Shown here: one piece after another, positions 9,131-17,164 of the stretch
Layout: every line of letters begins with the position of its first letter
Position numbering within the stretch: position 1 is the stretch's first letter
Source of the DNA: Novosphingobium sp.
GTDB taxonomy: Bacteria; Pseudomonadota; Alphaproteobacteria; Sphingomonadales; Sphingomonadaceae
Length of the DNA: 64,000 nt
Assembly: GCA_024236175.1 (NCBI GenBank)
Contig: JACKKY010000001.1
Coordinates: 1,054,001-1,118,000, forward strand
Direction of reading: 5' to 3'
Notes under the pieces: generated by a model
The model's database searches: none
Told to the model about the DNA's origin: nothing
Seen by the model: the letters and a program-made list of their open reading frames with translations, nothing else
Translations under genes and position numbers: made by a program

Positions 9131-9385
9131 CTACCCAGGCGATGAAACAATGGCCGAGGGTGCCTGTGAATTGCCCTTGCCCACGCCCGTCCCGTCCTTC
9201 CGGCCATCGAGATGCCGCTTGAGGAAATAGCCGCCTGCAGTCGCCGTCACCAGCACCGGAAGGGACAGTCGCTTGACGAGCGTGGCGGCTGCCACTCCAA
9301 GCACTGCGCCCATCGGGCTGTCGATCTCCCTGCTCCTTCTTGCGATCCGCGAACCTGCTACCGCGCCTACGATCTTGCCAATCAT
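9131..9385 (-). CDS. Small hypothetical protein under a general-stress promoter
   Basis: An 84-residue protein that I cannot assign to a family. It begins MIGKIVGAVAGSRIARRSRE, has a hydrophobic middle (residues about 26-52, GAVLGVAAATL and LPVLVTATAGGYF) and a polar tail, so it is probably a small membrane or membrane-associated protein. The start is well supported by AAGGAGATAACC just before the ATG. An exact EcfG-type promoter lies about 25 bases upstream (9408-9433), which suggests induction in the alphaproteobacterial general stress response. It is divergent from the stress-protein gene at 9591. Confidence 0.7.
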   Translation of the reverse strand: MIGKIVGAVAGSRIARRSREIDSPMGAVLGVAAATLVKRLSLPVLVTATAGGYFLKRHLDGRKDGTGVGKGNSQAPSAIVSSPG

Positions 9386-9407
9386 GGTTATCTCCTTCGA
9401 TCAGTTG

Positions 9408-9433
9408 AACGCATGATGGTGCGTCCGGGTTCC
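9408..9433 (-). promoter_or_regulatory. EcfG (general stress response sigma) promoter
   Basis: On the minus strand GGAAC (9433-9429) is followed after 17 bases by CGTT (9411-9408). This matches the alphaproteobacterial EcfG consensus GGAAC-N16/17-CGTT exactly, and it faces the 84-residue gene. Confidence 0.7.
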
Positions 9434-9590
9434 GAAGCGTCGGCGATGTCGGGATGCCCGGCGATGCAACAGGCGCTCCCCGGGTCCGAAACGGCTTCCC
9501 TCGGAACATTCGTGGCTGCCGGCCATTTCCCGATTGAAGGGAACAGGGTGCGCGACGCTCGTCCCTCAGGACCACCAAACGGAGCAGACA

Positions 9591-10055
9591 ATGGACAAGG
9601 ACATACAGCACGAATTCTGGGAAGCCTTCGAAGACAGCCCGATCATCATGATGCGGCTGGAAGGCAGCTCGGGCCACGCAGAGCCGATGACCGCCCAGCT
9701 CGACGAAGACGCCCACCATACGATCTGGTTCTTCACAAGGCGCGATAACCGCATCGGCATGGGCGGAAAGGCGATGGGTCAGGTCAGCACCAAGGGCCAT
9801 GACGTGTTCGCCTGCATTTCCGGAACGCTTGTGCCGGAAACCGACCGGGCGCGCTGGGACAAGCACTGGGACAAGGTCGCCGAAGCCTGGTTCCCCGACG
9901 GCCGTGACGACCCGAACGTGATCATGCTGCGGTTTGAAATCGACGATGCCGAAGTCTGGACCGCCGATCCGTCCTTCAAGGGCAAGTTCAAGCTCCTGAC
10001 TGGCCGCCCGATCGATCCTGCCGAAGCCGGCGAACACGCCGTCGGCGCGGTCTGA
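9591..10055 (+). CDS. Pyridoxamine 5'-phosphate oxidase family protein (general stress protein 26 type)
   Basis: A 154-residue split-barrel flavin-binding protein of the GSP26 group. Features are EFWEAFEDSPIIMMRL, an HTIWFFTRRDNRI strand pair and a C-terminal W-x-DPSFKGKFKLL segment that is characteristic of this group. The start is set by CGGAGCAGACA before the ATG at 9591. The upstream region carries GGAAC at 9540-9544 with CGTC 15 bases later, a poor EcfG match. Divergent from another stress-promoter gene. A role in stress redox protection is inferred from the family; no substrate is known. Confidence 0.86.
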   Translation: MDKDIQHEFWEAFEDSPIIMMRLEGSSGHAEPMTAQLDEDAHHTIWFFTRRDNRIGMGGKAMGQVSTKGHDVFACISGTLVPETDRARWDKHWDKVAEAWFPDGRDDPNVIMLRFEIDDAEVWTADPSFKGKFKLLTGRPIDPAEAGEHAVGAV

Positions 10056-10107
10056 CCGGCACGGCGCGCAAGGCCTTCCGGCTAGCCCGACAACGGCATA
10101 GGCAGGC

Positions 10108-10998
10108 TCAGATCCCGGCGTACCACTGGTAGCCGCTGCGATCTTCCCAGTAGCCGCCGTTGCCGCCGTGCAAGCCGGCCAAGGTCTCGCGCGCCTCGAT
10201 ACGCATGACGTATTTGGCGTGCTTGTAGCCGAGCTGCCGTTCGACCCGCAGGCGCAGCGGCGCGCCGTGGGCGACCGGCAGCAGGGCATCGTTCATCCGC
10301 CAGGCGAGGATCGTCTGCGGATGGAAGGCGTCCACAAGGTCGATCGATTCGTAATAAGGCGTCTCGCCGAAACGGTCGGCGCAATGGAACACGATGTAGC
10401 GCGCCTGCGGCAGCAGCCCGGCCATGTCGAGCAGGCGAGAGAGCTGCGGGCCCTGCCACTTGCCGATCGCGCTCCAGCCCTCGACGCAATCATGCCGCGT
10501 GATCTGGGTGCGTTGCGGAAGCGCCTGCAGGGCTGACAAGGGCAGGCTGAGCGGCTTGCGCACGAGGCCATCGACGGCAAGCATCCAGCCGGAAAAGCCG
10601 CTTGCCGCATGCTGCCTGTAGGCGCTGTCGGCAACGTCCCTGTTGCCGTTGGCACGAAATACCGGCGACATGTCGCCCGGCGCAAATTCGCGCGCCAGCG
10701 CCTCGCGCCCCAGCAGCCGCTGCGAGTCCAGATGCAGCCCGTCGGCGCTTTCCAGCAGCGAACGGAAGCCGGGGCTGGAATTGAGCCTGTCGCAGCCGGA
10801 CAGCACCAGCCCCCCGACGCCGAGAGCGCCGGCGCCGAGCAGCTTCCTGCGCGAAATGATCTGAGGAATATCCCCCCTCCCGCTTGCGGGAGGGGCCGGG
10901 GGTTGGCCAATCGAGGTGAGGCGTCCAGTAGTCTTGCCCACCCCTAACCCCTCCCGCAGGCGGGAGGGGAACCAGTGAAGTCCGCGCTTGTCGCTCAT
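10108..10998 (-). CDS. Periplasmic molybdopterin-dependent oxidoreductase (SUOX/MsrP fold), Tat lipoprotein
   Basis: A 296-residue sulfite-oxidase-fold enzyme. The Mo-ligating Cys is in ITRHDCVEGWSAIGKW. A Tat-type signal (SRRKLLGAGALGVGGL) ends in a lipobox LSGC, so it should be an exported lipoprotein. The start at 10998 overlaps the stop of the cytochrome b gene by 4 bases (ATGA), which gives it a membrane electron partner. Unusually, residues about 10-42, before the Tat signal, are encoded by a GC-rich palindromic repeat element that has inserted in frame. The substrate is unknown; it could be an MsrP-like methionine sulfoxide reductase or another SUOX-type enzyme. Confidence 0.87.
   Translation of the reverse strand: MSDKRGLHWFPSRLREGLGVGKTTGRLTSIGQPPAPPASGRGDIPQIISRRKLLGAGALGVGGLVLSGCDRLNSSPGFRSLLESADGLHLDSQRLLGREALAREFAPGDMSPVFRANGNRDVADSAYRQHAASGFSGWMLAVDGLVRKPLSLPLSALQALPQRTQITRHDCVEGWSAIGKWQGPQLSRLLDMAGLLPQARYIVFHCADRFGETPYYESIDLVDAFHPQTILAWRMNDALLPVAHGAPLRLRVERQLGYKHAKYVMRIEARETLAGLHGGNGGYWEDRSGYQWYAGI
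10874..10969. repeat. REP-like double palindrome inserted inside a coding sequence
   Basis: Two copies of the perfect 10-base inverted repeat CCCCTCCCGC/GCGGGAGGGG, with 2-base loops, at 10874-10895 and 10948-10969, separated by about 50 bases. The layout resembles a REPIN, a pair of REP hairpins. It lies wholly within the reading frame of the molybdopterin enzyme and adds about 32 residues. Confidence 0.8.
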
Positions 10999-11840
10999 CG
11001 GCCTTTCTCCTTCGGCAGGCGGTACCAGCCGGTGATCATCGAGCGCACTTCGTTGATCGGCCCCGCCAGCACCACCATCACGATGTGGATCACGAAGAAG
11101 CCGACCAGCCCGAACGCGGCGAGGAAATGCAGCGAGCGGGCCGACTGCCGCCCGCCGAACGCCTCCGTCACCCATGGCCATGCCGCATCGGTTCCCGGCG
11201 ACATCGCCAGCCCGGTGACGATGATCAGCGGCAGCAGCACGAACAACACCCCGGCATAGGCGAGCTTCTGGAGGATGTTGTAGCGCAGCGCCGCCACCCC
11301 GGTTGGAAAGCGCAGCCGCGCATGCTCCTTGACGTCATGCCAGATATGCGCCGGGCTCCATTCCCTGCGGGTGATGTGCAGGTCGCGCCTGATATGCCCG
11401 TTCACCAGCGACCAGATCAGGTAAAGCAGCAGCGCGAAGGCCAGCACCCAGGCGAAGGCGAGGTGCCATATCCGCGCATCGGCAAGGCTGTAGTTCGACG
11501 GTATCGTCGCCCAGTGCGGGAAGGCGCGGCGTCGCTCGATCCCTTCGCCGTCCGTCCACACGCCGAGCACGCCGGTGGTCTCCACCGTTACGCCGCCCAC
11601 CCGCAGCATGCCCCTGCCCTGGCTGTTCGAGCCGATCTCGAGCCAGGCCGGGTCGGGATTGGCGCCGTATTCGCCCCAGTAAAGCCGGGGATGGGCGTTA
11701 AAGATCATCAGCCCGCTCATCAGCATGACGACGAGCGCGACAACGTTCACCCAATGCCAGAGGCGGGTCGACAGGCGATGGCGGCGGACCAGGTCGCCGC
11801 CGCCGGGCTGTGCTCTTTTCGATTCACCTTGCTCGCCCAT
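10995..11840 (-). CDS. Cytochrome b/b561-domain membrane protein, electron partner of the Mo enzyme
   Basis: A 281-residue integral membrane cytochrome b. The segment RHRLSTRLWHWVNVVALVVM carries candidate haem-ligating His residues at the start of the first membrane helix. Later helices are seen in HLAFAWVLAFALLLYLIW, LAYAGVLFVLLPLIIVTG and HFLAAFGLVGFFVIHIVM, giving four. The ATG at 11840 sits 5 bases after GAGG and is preferred over an in-frame GTG two codons upstream. Its stop overlaps the start of the molybdopterin enzyme gene, a typical arrangement in which the cytochrome passes quinol electrons to the periplasmic subunit. Confidence 0.85.
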   Translation of the reverse strand: MGEQGESKRAQPGGGDLVRRHRLSTRLWHWVNVVALVVMLMSGLMIFNAHPRLYWGEYGANPDPAWLEIGSNSQGRGMLRVGGVTVETTGVLGVWTDGEGIERRRAFPHWATIPSNYSLADARIWHLAFAWVLAFALLLYLIWSLVNGHIRRDLHITRREWSPAHIWHDVKEHARLRFPTGVAALRYNILQKLAYAGVLFVLLPLIIVTGLAMSPGTDAAWPWVTEAFGGRQSARSLHFLAAFGLVGFFVIHIVMVVLAGPINEVRSMITGWYRLPKEKGR

Positions 11841-11889
11841 GCCCACCTCGCTTTCCGGGCCGCAGGTCGCCTGCGCCGGTGTGGTCTCG

Positions 11890-12513
11890 CTATCGATAGC
11901 TCAGGCCGGGATTGTCCTCCGCAAGCCTGATACGCAGTGTATTCTGGACAAATGCCGTGGCGACATACTGCCCGACCATCATCGGGAATTCGATCAGCTG
12001 CTGCTCGTTCCAGCTTTTCGCGAGCGTCGCCCAGGTCTCGTCGGAGACGGTCTTGTTGCCGATCAGCTCCTCGACGCCGCGCACGATCGCCGCTTCATGT
12101 TCGCTCCAGCCGGGCGCCGACGAGCCGACCGTGGTGCGCTCGACTTCCTCGTCCGTCACGCCGTAGCGCTTGGCGATGTCGACATGCTCGCCCCATTCGA
12201 AAGGCGCGCGGCACAGCCAGCCGCAGCGCAACACCGCAAGCTCGCGCTCGCGCGGCGGAATCTCGCCGCGGAAAATCACCGTGCCCATTTCCATCTGGCA
12301 GCGGAAGATGCCGGGATGCTTCGACATTGTGCGCATGTATTCGGGCACGTCGACGGCGGGACCGGCTCCCGCCGATGCGCGCACCTCGTCGACCAGCGCC
12401 CGCGCGCCCTTGTCCATCTCCTCGTTCGAGACCGGCGCGATCCGCGGGCGATCGCCCACGACTTCGGCCATGCGCGCGTCGATATCGAATTCCGCGCTGA
12501 CAGTGGCATTCAT
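11890..12513 (-). CDS. Carboxymuconolactone decarboxylase (CMD) family protein
   Basis: A 207-residue AhpD/CMD-like protein. The family core RERELAVLRCGWLCRAPFEWGEHVDIAKRYG is visible (RERELAVLR, then EWGEHVDIAK), but the CxxC pair of AhpD peroxidases is not present, so it is more like the large uncharacterised CMD group found in catabolic clusters. The start at 12513 follows AAGGATTGGGA. It lies on the same strand as the cytochrome b gene, 49 bases upstream of it. A catalytic role is unproven. Confidence 0.82.
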   Translation of the reverse strand: MNATVSAEFDIDARMAEVVGDRPRIAPVSNEEMDKGARALVDEVRASAGAGPAVDVPEYMRTMSKHPGIFRCQMEMGTVIFRGEIPPRERELAVLRCGWLCRAPFEWGEHVDIAKRYGVTDEEVERTTVGSSAPGWSEHEAAIVRGVEELIGNKTVSDETWATLAKSWNEQQLIEFPMMVGQYVATAFVQNTLRIRLAEDNPGLSYR

Positions 12514-12583
12514 TCCCAATCCTTTCGCCTTGTTCCCGGGTTCGTACGCTCGGCTTAGCCGGTTACAGCCACGCCGCAAAAGC

Positions 12584-13000
12584 CTATTCGCCGATCAGGT
12601 GGACCGCCACTTCACGTCGGTGCGGGGCGCGCCGGTGCTCGGCGAGGTAGATGCCCTGCCAGGTGCCCAGCGCCATTCGTCCGCGCATCACCGGGATCGA
12701 CAGCGTCACGCCGGTAAGCGTCGCGCGCAGGTGAGCGGGCATGTCGTCCGGCCCTTCGTCGTCATGGGCATAGCCGGCGCCTTCGGGCGCGAGCCGCTCC
12801 AGCCATTGCGCCAGGTCGTGACGGACCGCGCGGGCAGCGTTCTCCTGGATCAGCAGCGACGCCGAGGTGTGCCGACACAGCAGGCTCAGCACGCCCTCGC
12901 CAATACCGGTCCCGGCGAGCCAGTCCGCGACATCGCGCGTGATTTCGGTGAAACCCCGGCCGGGCGTATCGAAAACGAGGATGGTGGAAGCCTGCTGCAT
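12584..13000 (-). CDS. YjbQ / UPF0047 family protein
   Basis: A 138-residue member of the YjbQ family, which has weak thiamine-phosphate-synthase-like activity in E. coli. The markers are FTEITRDVADWL, LSLLCRHTSASLLIQENA, the HDDEGPDDMPAHLRATLTG segment and the ending LGTWQGIYLAEHR. Length is standard for the family. The ATG at 13000 follows AAGAAAGGGCC. The longer upstream frame is shadow sequence over the crotonase gene on the other strand. It stands alone, divergent from the crotonase gene at 13067. Confidence 0.9.
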   Translation of the reverse strand: MQQASTILVFDTPGRGFTEITRDVADWLAGTGIGEGVLSLLCRHTSASLLIQENAARAVRHDLAQWLERLAPEGAGYAHDDEGPDDMPAHLRATLTGVTLSIPVMRGRMALGTWQGIYLAEHRRAPHRREVAVHLIGE

Positions 13001-13066
13001 GGCCCTTTCTTGACCCTGTCGGCGATTCCATTCAACCAGTGAACGGGACAGAGGAAACGCCGCACA

Positions 13067-13849
13067 ATGCAGACTGAATTCAGCAAGGTCGAGATCGACG
13101 GCCATATCATGACCGTCACGCTCAACCGGCCCGACTTTCGCAACGCGCTCCACGCCGAAGCCAACCATGAGCTCGGCCGCGTGTTCGACGACTTCGAAAG
13201 CGACCCCGCCCTGAGGATCGCGATCGTCACCGGGGAAGGCGACAAGGCGTTCTGCGCCGGCGCGGACCTGCGCACGCCGATGGCCCAGGGCCAGACGCCG
13301 GTGCCGGAAACCGGATTCGCCGGGCTGGTCTGGCGCTTCAACCGGCGCAAGCCGATCATCGCCGCGGTCAACGGCCAGGCGATGGGCGGCGGCTTCGAAA
13401 CCGCGCTCGCCAGCGACATCATCATCGCCGCCGACAGCGCGACATTCGGGCTCACCGAACCGCGCGTGGGCCTCGCCGCGCTCGGCGGCGGCATCCAGCG
13501 CATCGTCCAGGAACTCGGCCCCAAGCGCGCCCATGCCCTGCTGCTCACCGCGAAGAAGATCTCCGCGCAGGAAGCCGCCGCCATGGGCCTTGTCGCCGAA
13601 GTGGTGCCCGCAGCCGAGCTGATGGCGGCCGCGCGACGCTGGGCCTGGGACATCCTCGAATGCTCGCCCGCCTCGATCGCGGCGACCAAGGCGGTGATCG
13701 AGAACTACATCAACGAGGGCCTCGAAGCCTCGAACAGGGGCATGTTCGCCATTCCCGAAGTCCGCAGCCTGCTGTCCGGCCCGGACGCCCGGGAAGGCCC
13801 CAGGGCATTCGCCGAGAAGCGCAAGCCCAACTGGGCGGACCCGGCGTGA
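13067..13849 (+). CDS. Enoyl-CoA hydratase/isomerase family protein (crotonase 1)
   Basis: A 260-residue crotonase. The oxyanion-hole segments are FCAGADLRTP and AMGGGFETALASDIIIAA, and the C-terminal tail EGPRAFAEKRKPNWADPA is typical for hydratases. Probable substrate is an enoyl-CoA in fatty or aromatic acid degradation. Its stop overlaps the GTG start of a second crotonase by 4 bases (GTGA), so the pair is translationally coupled. The exact substrate cannot be read from sequence. Confidence 0.9.
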   Translation: MQTEFSKVEIDGHIMTVTLNRPDFRNALHAEANHELGRVFDDFESDPALRIAIVTGEGDKAFCAGADLRTPMAQGQTPVPETGFAGLVWRFNRRKPIIAAVNGQAMGGGFETALASDIIIAADSATFGLTEPRVGLAALGGGIQRIVQELGPKRAHALLLTAKKISAQEAAAMGLVAEVVPAAELMAAARRWAWDILECSPASIAATKAVIENYINEGLEASNRGMFAIPEVRSLLSGPDAREGPRAFAEKRKPNWADPA

Positions 13850-14622
13850 GCGGCGAAGCGGCGACCGTCCTGCTCGAACGGCGGGGTGCCGTCACGATCA
13901 TCACGCTCAGCCGCCCGGAACGGCGCAACGCGCTGACCGTGCAGATGTGCCGCGAGCTCTATGACGCGACCCGCGAGGTAGCGGCCAGCGATGCGCGCGT
14001 CGTCGTCCTGCGCGGCGCCGGCAATGATTTCTGCGTCGGCGCGGACATCGCGGGCGGGGGCGGCGAAGGCCCCTCCTCTCCGCCGACGCTGGAGGACCTC
14101 GGCTCGATCCATCACGCCGCCACGCTGCTGCACACCATGCCGCAAGTCACCATCGCCGCAATCGACGGCGGCTGCGCCGGCGCCGGCTTCGGCTGGGCGT
14201 CCGCCTGCGACCTGCGCTTCGCGACGCCCGAGGCGCGGTTTTCGACGGCCTTCCTCAATGTCGGCGTTTCCGGAGACATGGGGCTGGAATGGTTCCTGAT
14301 GCGCATCGTCGGCCCGGCGCGCACGCGCGAAATGCTGTTCTTTCCGGAAAAGATCGACGGCCGGCAGGCGCTGGAGATGGATCTCGTCACCCGCCTGTTC
14401 GAACGCGAAGACCTGCATGACCAAGCGCTGGCGCTGGCCGGACAGCTCTGCGCGCGCGAGCCTTTCGCGCTGCGGATGATGAAGGCCAACTGCATCTCGG
14501 CCGAAGAGCTCGCCATCGGCGAATTCATCGACATCGAGACCGCGCGCCAGATCCATTGCACCAACCGCCCGGACATGGGCGCGCGCATGGCCGAAGCCTA
14601 TCGCAAGTCGAAAGGCAGCTAG
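13846..14622 (+). CDS. Enoyl-CoA hydratase/isomerase family protein (crotonase 2)
   Basis: A 258-residue second crotonase, more divergent than the first. The pattern FCVGADIAGGGGEG and GGCAGAGFGWASACDLRFA shows the two oxyanion-hole loops. The GTG start overlaps the previous stop (GTGA), which decides the start; earlier in-frame codons fall inside crotonase 1. A long hairpin follows within 20 bases of its stop codon. The two paralogues may act as hydratase and isomerase on one pathway, which is inference. Confidence 0.88.
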   Translation: MSGEAATVLLERRGAVTIITLSRPERRNALTVQMCRELYDATREVAASDARVVVLRGAGNDFCVGADIAGGGGEGPSSPPTLEDLGSIHHAATLLHTMPQVTIAAIDGGCAGAGFGWASACDLRFATPEARFSTAFLNVGVSGDMGLEWFLMRIVGPARTREMLFFPEKIDGRQALEMDLVTRLFEREDLHDQALALAGQLCAREPFALRMMKANCISAEELAIGEFIDIETARQIHCTNRPDMGARMAEAYRKSKGS

Positions 14623-14641
14623 ATTTGCCACTCCGGTGGAA

Positions 14642-14723
14642 GCGGCACCGGCCCGCTCTCCCACCCGGCCACCCATAAGAATACCCTGTCGGGTGGCCGG
14701 GTGGGAGAGCGGGCCGGCGCCGC
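14642..14723. repeat. Long near-perfect palindrome (about 33-bp stem) after the crotonase pair
   Basis: Arms 14648-14674 and 14691-14717 are perfect 27-base reverse complements around a 16-base loop; one mismatch further out five more pairs extend the stem to 14642-14646 and 14719-14723. No T-run follows, so it is not a standard intrinsic terminator. It may be a mobile palindromic element, a transcript-stabilising hairpin, or a Rho-independent barrier of unusual length. Confidence 0.85.
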
Positions 14724-14819
14724 AACTGTTTCGTTCCCAAGGAAACAGACCAATTATCCAGTTGACCGCGACTCGCGCAGCGTGGCAATTCCCCGCGTCC
14801 GCGCAAAGCGCGGCAGGGT

Positions 14820-14893
14820 GCGGGCGTAGCTCAATGGCAGAGCAGAAGCTTCCCAAGCTTACGACGAGGGTTCGATTCCCTTCGCCCGCTCCA
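14820..14893 (+). tRNA. tRNA-Gly (anticodon CCC)
   Basis: 74 bases with a perfect 7-bp acceptor stem (GCGGGCG/CGCCCGC), discriminator T, encoded CCA, D-arm GCUC...GAGC, anticodon loop TTCCCAA giving CCC, and T-arm GAGGG-TTCGATT-CCCTT. The anticodon stem has one mismatch at its base. No integrase lies next to it. Confidence 0.95.
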
Positions 14894-15002
14894 CCGCTCT
14901 GTGAGAGTCCGGCCCCTTCCCCGAAGCCGAAAGCAGGCGTTTACAGCGCATCGTCAGCGGGTTAGCGCGAAACAGCAGCGTCAACGACGGGGAGAGACAT
15001 TC

Positions 15003-16049
15003 ATGAGCGCCAAGACCTATCGCGTCGTCCAGTGGGCGACCGGTCATGTCGGCAAGACCGCCATCCGGCACTTCGCCGACAATCCGGCTTTCGAACTTGC
15101 CGGGGTGCTCGTCACCAATCCCGAGAAGGTGGGCAAGGACGCGGGCGAGATCGCCAGGATCGGCGCCACCGGCGTCATCGCGACCGACGACCCCGAGGCG
15201 ATCATTGCGATGGATGCCGACTGCGTCCATTTCGCGCCGCTGATGCCCGACCTCGACATGGTCTGCCGGCTGCTGCGCTCGGGCAAGAACGTCGTCAGCC
15301 CGCTCGGCCCGTTCTATCCCTTCGAGCGCTACAAGCCCGATTTCGAGAAGCTCGCGGCGGCCTGCGAGGACGGCGGCACATCCTTCCACGGCTCCGGCAT
15401 CCACCCCGGTTTCGCCGGCGACCTGCTACCGCTCACGCTGGTGCGGATCATGGAGCGGGTCGAGCGCATCCATCTCTACGAAGTGATCGACCACCTCGCC
15501 AATCCGTCCAACTACATCGAGTTCATGGGCTTCGGGCGCGAACCGGACGACCTGCTCGCCAACCCCGGACGCTCGCCGGAGGCGCCCTACATGTTCGGCC
15601 AGTCGATGCAGATGGTGGCCGAAGGGCTGGGCAAGTCGATCGAAGACATCACCGCGGATTTCAATGTCGCCGTTGCCACGCATGACATCGAATATCCCAA
15701 CGGCGTGATCCGCAAGGGCACCGTCGCCGGCCAGCACTATGAATGGAGCGGCTGGTCGGGCGGCAAACCGCTTGTCACCTATCACTGCTTCTGGACCATG
15801 GGCCCGGAGAACATCGATCCGCAGTGGGATTGCGGCGACAGCGGCTACCGCGTGCGGATCGAAGGCGATCCGCCGATGGAAGCGACGGTGAAGGCGCTGC
15901 CGCCCGCCGACGGCGAACGCCGCTATCTCGGCCTGCCCTGGACGGCGATGGCCGGCGTCAACGTGATCCCGGCCGTGTGCGACGCCGCACCCGGCATCGT
16001 CACCCATTTCGAACTGGGCACCGCCAGGACGCGCGGGCTGGCGCGATAG
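15003..16049 (+). CDS. DapB-like NAD(P)H-dependent dehydrogenase (2,4-diaminopentanoate dehydrogenase-like fold)
   Basis: A 348-residue oxidoreductase. The N-terminal Rossmann motif VVQWATGHVGKTAIRHF matches the dihydrodipicolinate-reductase N-domain group seen in large actinobacterial and sphingomonad catabolic clusters; the C-terminal half, with FHGSGIHPGFAGDLLPLTL, resembles the 2,4-diaminopentanoate dehydrogenase C-terminal domain. It is unlikely to be the lysine-pathway DapB, which is shorter. The start at 15003 follows GGGGAGAGACATTC. It lies alone just after tRNA-Gly. Substrate unknown; a steroid or aromatic CoA pathway is plausible from the neighbours. Confidence 0.75.
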   Translation: MSAKTYRVVQWATGHVGKTAIRHFADNPAFELAGVLVTNPEKVGKDAGEIARIGATGVIATDDPEAIIAMDADCVHFAPLMPDLDMVCRLLRSGKNVVSPLGPFYPFERYKPDFEKLAAACEDGGTSFHGSGIHPGFAGDLLPLTLVRIMERVERIHLYEVIDHLANPSNYIEFMGFGREPDDLLANPGRSPEAPYMFGQSMQMVAEGLGKSIEDITADFNVAVATHDIEYPNGVIRKGTVAGQHYEWSGWSGGKPLVTYHCFWTMGPENIDPQWDCGDSGYRVRIEGDPPMEATVKALPPADGERRYLGLPWTAMAGVNVIPAVCDAAPGIVTHFELGTARTRGLAR

Positions 16050-16106
16050 CGACAGGCCGAGCGGCCCCTACTTTCCAGCAGCGCGACTGTTCCGCCACAA
16101 AATCCT

Positions 16107-16196
16107 CGTCATCCCCGCGAAAGCGGGGACCCGGTTCCCATGTTGCGAGCTGGGCGCACCGTCAGGAAATGGGTTCCCGCTTTCGCGGGAATGACG
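16107..16196. repeat. Dispersed palindromic repeat (CGTCATCCCCGCGAAAGCGGGG type)
   Basis: The 24-base segment at 16107-16130 is an imperfect inverted copy of 16173-16196 (GTTCCCGCTTTCGCGGGAATGACG); each half itself folds (CCCCGC-GAAA-GCGGGG and CCCGC-TTTC-GCGGG). This element type is common between genes in sphingomonads. It fills the convergent gap between the dehydrogenase and the SDR gene and may end transcription from both sides. Confidence 0.8.
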
Positions 16197-16218
16197 ATAA
16201 ATTGCGGATGACGCTTCC

Positions 16219-17136
16219 TTAGCCCTTGTTCGCCATCGCGAAGCTGTAGAGCAGGTGGTCGAGCTGCCCGTCGGGCACCGGCGTGAAGATCAGCGGATCG
16301 GACGTATCGCGGATCGCATCGAACTGCCCCGCCATCTCCTCGATGGTCCAAGACGGCTGGTAGACGCCGGGGGATTCGGCGACCCAGGCGCGGGCCACGC
16401 GCCCTGCCGCCGAAACCAGCATCTCGCCGGTGACCTTGCAGCTGTCGTGGCACAGCCAGGCCACCAGCGGCGCGACCATTTCCGGCGGCATCGGCGGAAA
16501 CTGGCTGGTGTCGATCCCGGCGGACATGCGGGTTACGGCCGCCGGCACGATGCAGTTGCTGCGCACGTCGATGCCGGCGTCCGCGCCCTCAATGGCGATG
16601 GAGTGCGAAAGGCCGATCATGCCCGCCTTGGCGGTGGCATAATTGCCGCTGGTCGACTTGCCGTAGAGACCGTTGATCGAGCTGGTGAAGACGAACCGCC
16701 CGAAGCCGTTCTCGTGCATGTAGCGAAGCGCCGGGCGCGCAACGAAATAGGCCCCGCGCAGGTGGACGTCGATGACCGAGTCGAAATCCTCGTAGGACAT
16801 CTCGTGCAACGTCCCGCGACGGACGTTGCCGGCGCTGTGGATGACGATGTCGATGCGCCCCCAGGTGTCGAGCGCGGTTTCGATGATCGCCTTGCCTCCT
16901 TCAGGCGTGGCGACGGAATCGGTGTTGGCGACCGCCTCTCCGCCCGCCGCCCTGATCTCGCGCACCAGCTCGTCGGCCGGGCCTTCCTCGGTGGCGTCTC
17001 CCGACATGCTGACGCCGGGATCGTTGACGACCACTTTCGCCCCGCGCGCGGCGAGCAGCATTGCGTGAGCACGGCCGAGCCCCCGTCCCCCGCCGGTAAC
17101 CACCGCCACGCGATCGTCGAATCTCAGCTCAGCCAT
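16219..17136 (-). CDS. Short-chain dehydrogenase/reductase (SDR)
   Basis: A 305-residue classical SDR. The cofactor motif TGGGRGLGRAHA is near residue 15, SAGN near 100, the catalytic Ser is in FTSSINGLYG, and the Tyr/Lys pair is in YATAKAG. The extended C-terminus and the N-terminal segment resemble the 3-hydroxyacyl-CoA dehydrogenase domain of multifunctional protein 2 types. It is the last gene of the five-gene minus-strand operon beginning at the CoA ligase, 28 bases after the CoA transferase, and probably oxidises a 3-hydroxyacyl-CoA. Confidence 0.88.
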   Translation of the reverse strand: MAELRFDDRVAVVTGGGRGLGRAHAMLLAARGAKVVVNDPGVSMSGDATEEGPADELVREIRAAGGEAVANTDSVATPEGGKAIIETALDTWGRIDIVIHSAGNVRRGTLHEMSYEDFDSVIDVHLRGAYFVARPALRYMHENGFGRFVFTSSINGLYGKSTSGNYATAKAGMIGLSHSIAIEGADAGIDVRSNCIVPAAVTRMSAGIDTSQFPPMPPEMVAPLVAWLCHDSCKVTGEMLVSAAGRVARAWVAESPGVYQPSWTIEEMAGQFDAIRDTSDPLIFTPVPDGQLDHLLYSFAMANKG

Positions 17137-17164
17137 TGCCTTCTCCTCTCCCAGTCAGTCCGGT

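Noticed and set aside
9540..9563. Second EcfG promoter before the stress protein at 9591
   Set aside because: GGAAC is followed by CGTC after only 15 bases, which is a poor match in spacing and in the -10 element.
12584..13534. Long version of the YjbQ protein with 178 extra N-terminal residues
   Set aside because: The extra part is antisense to crotonase 1; the family starts at the ATG at 13000, which has a ribosome site.
14820..14893. tRNA-Gly(CCC) as a second island attachment site
   Set aside because: No integrase or repeat of its 3' end was seen nearby.
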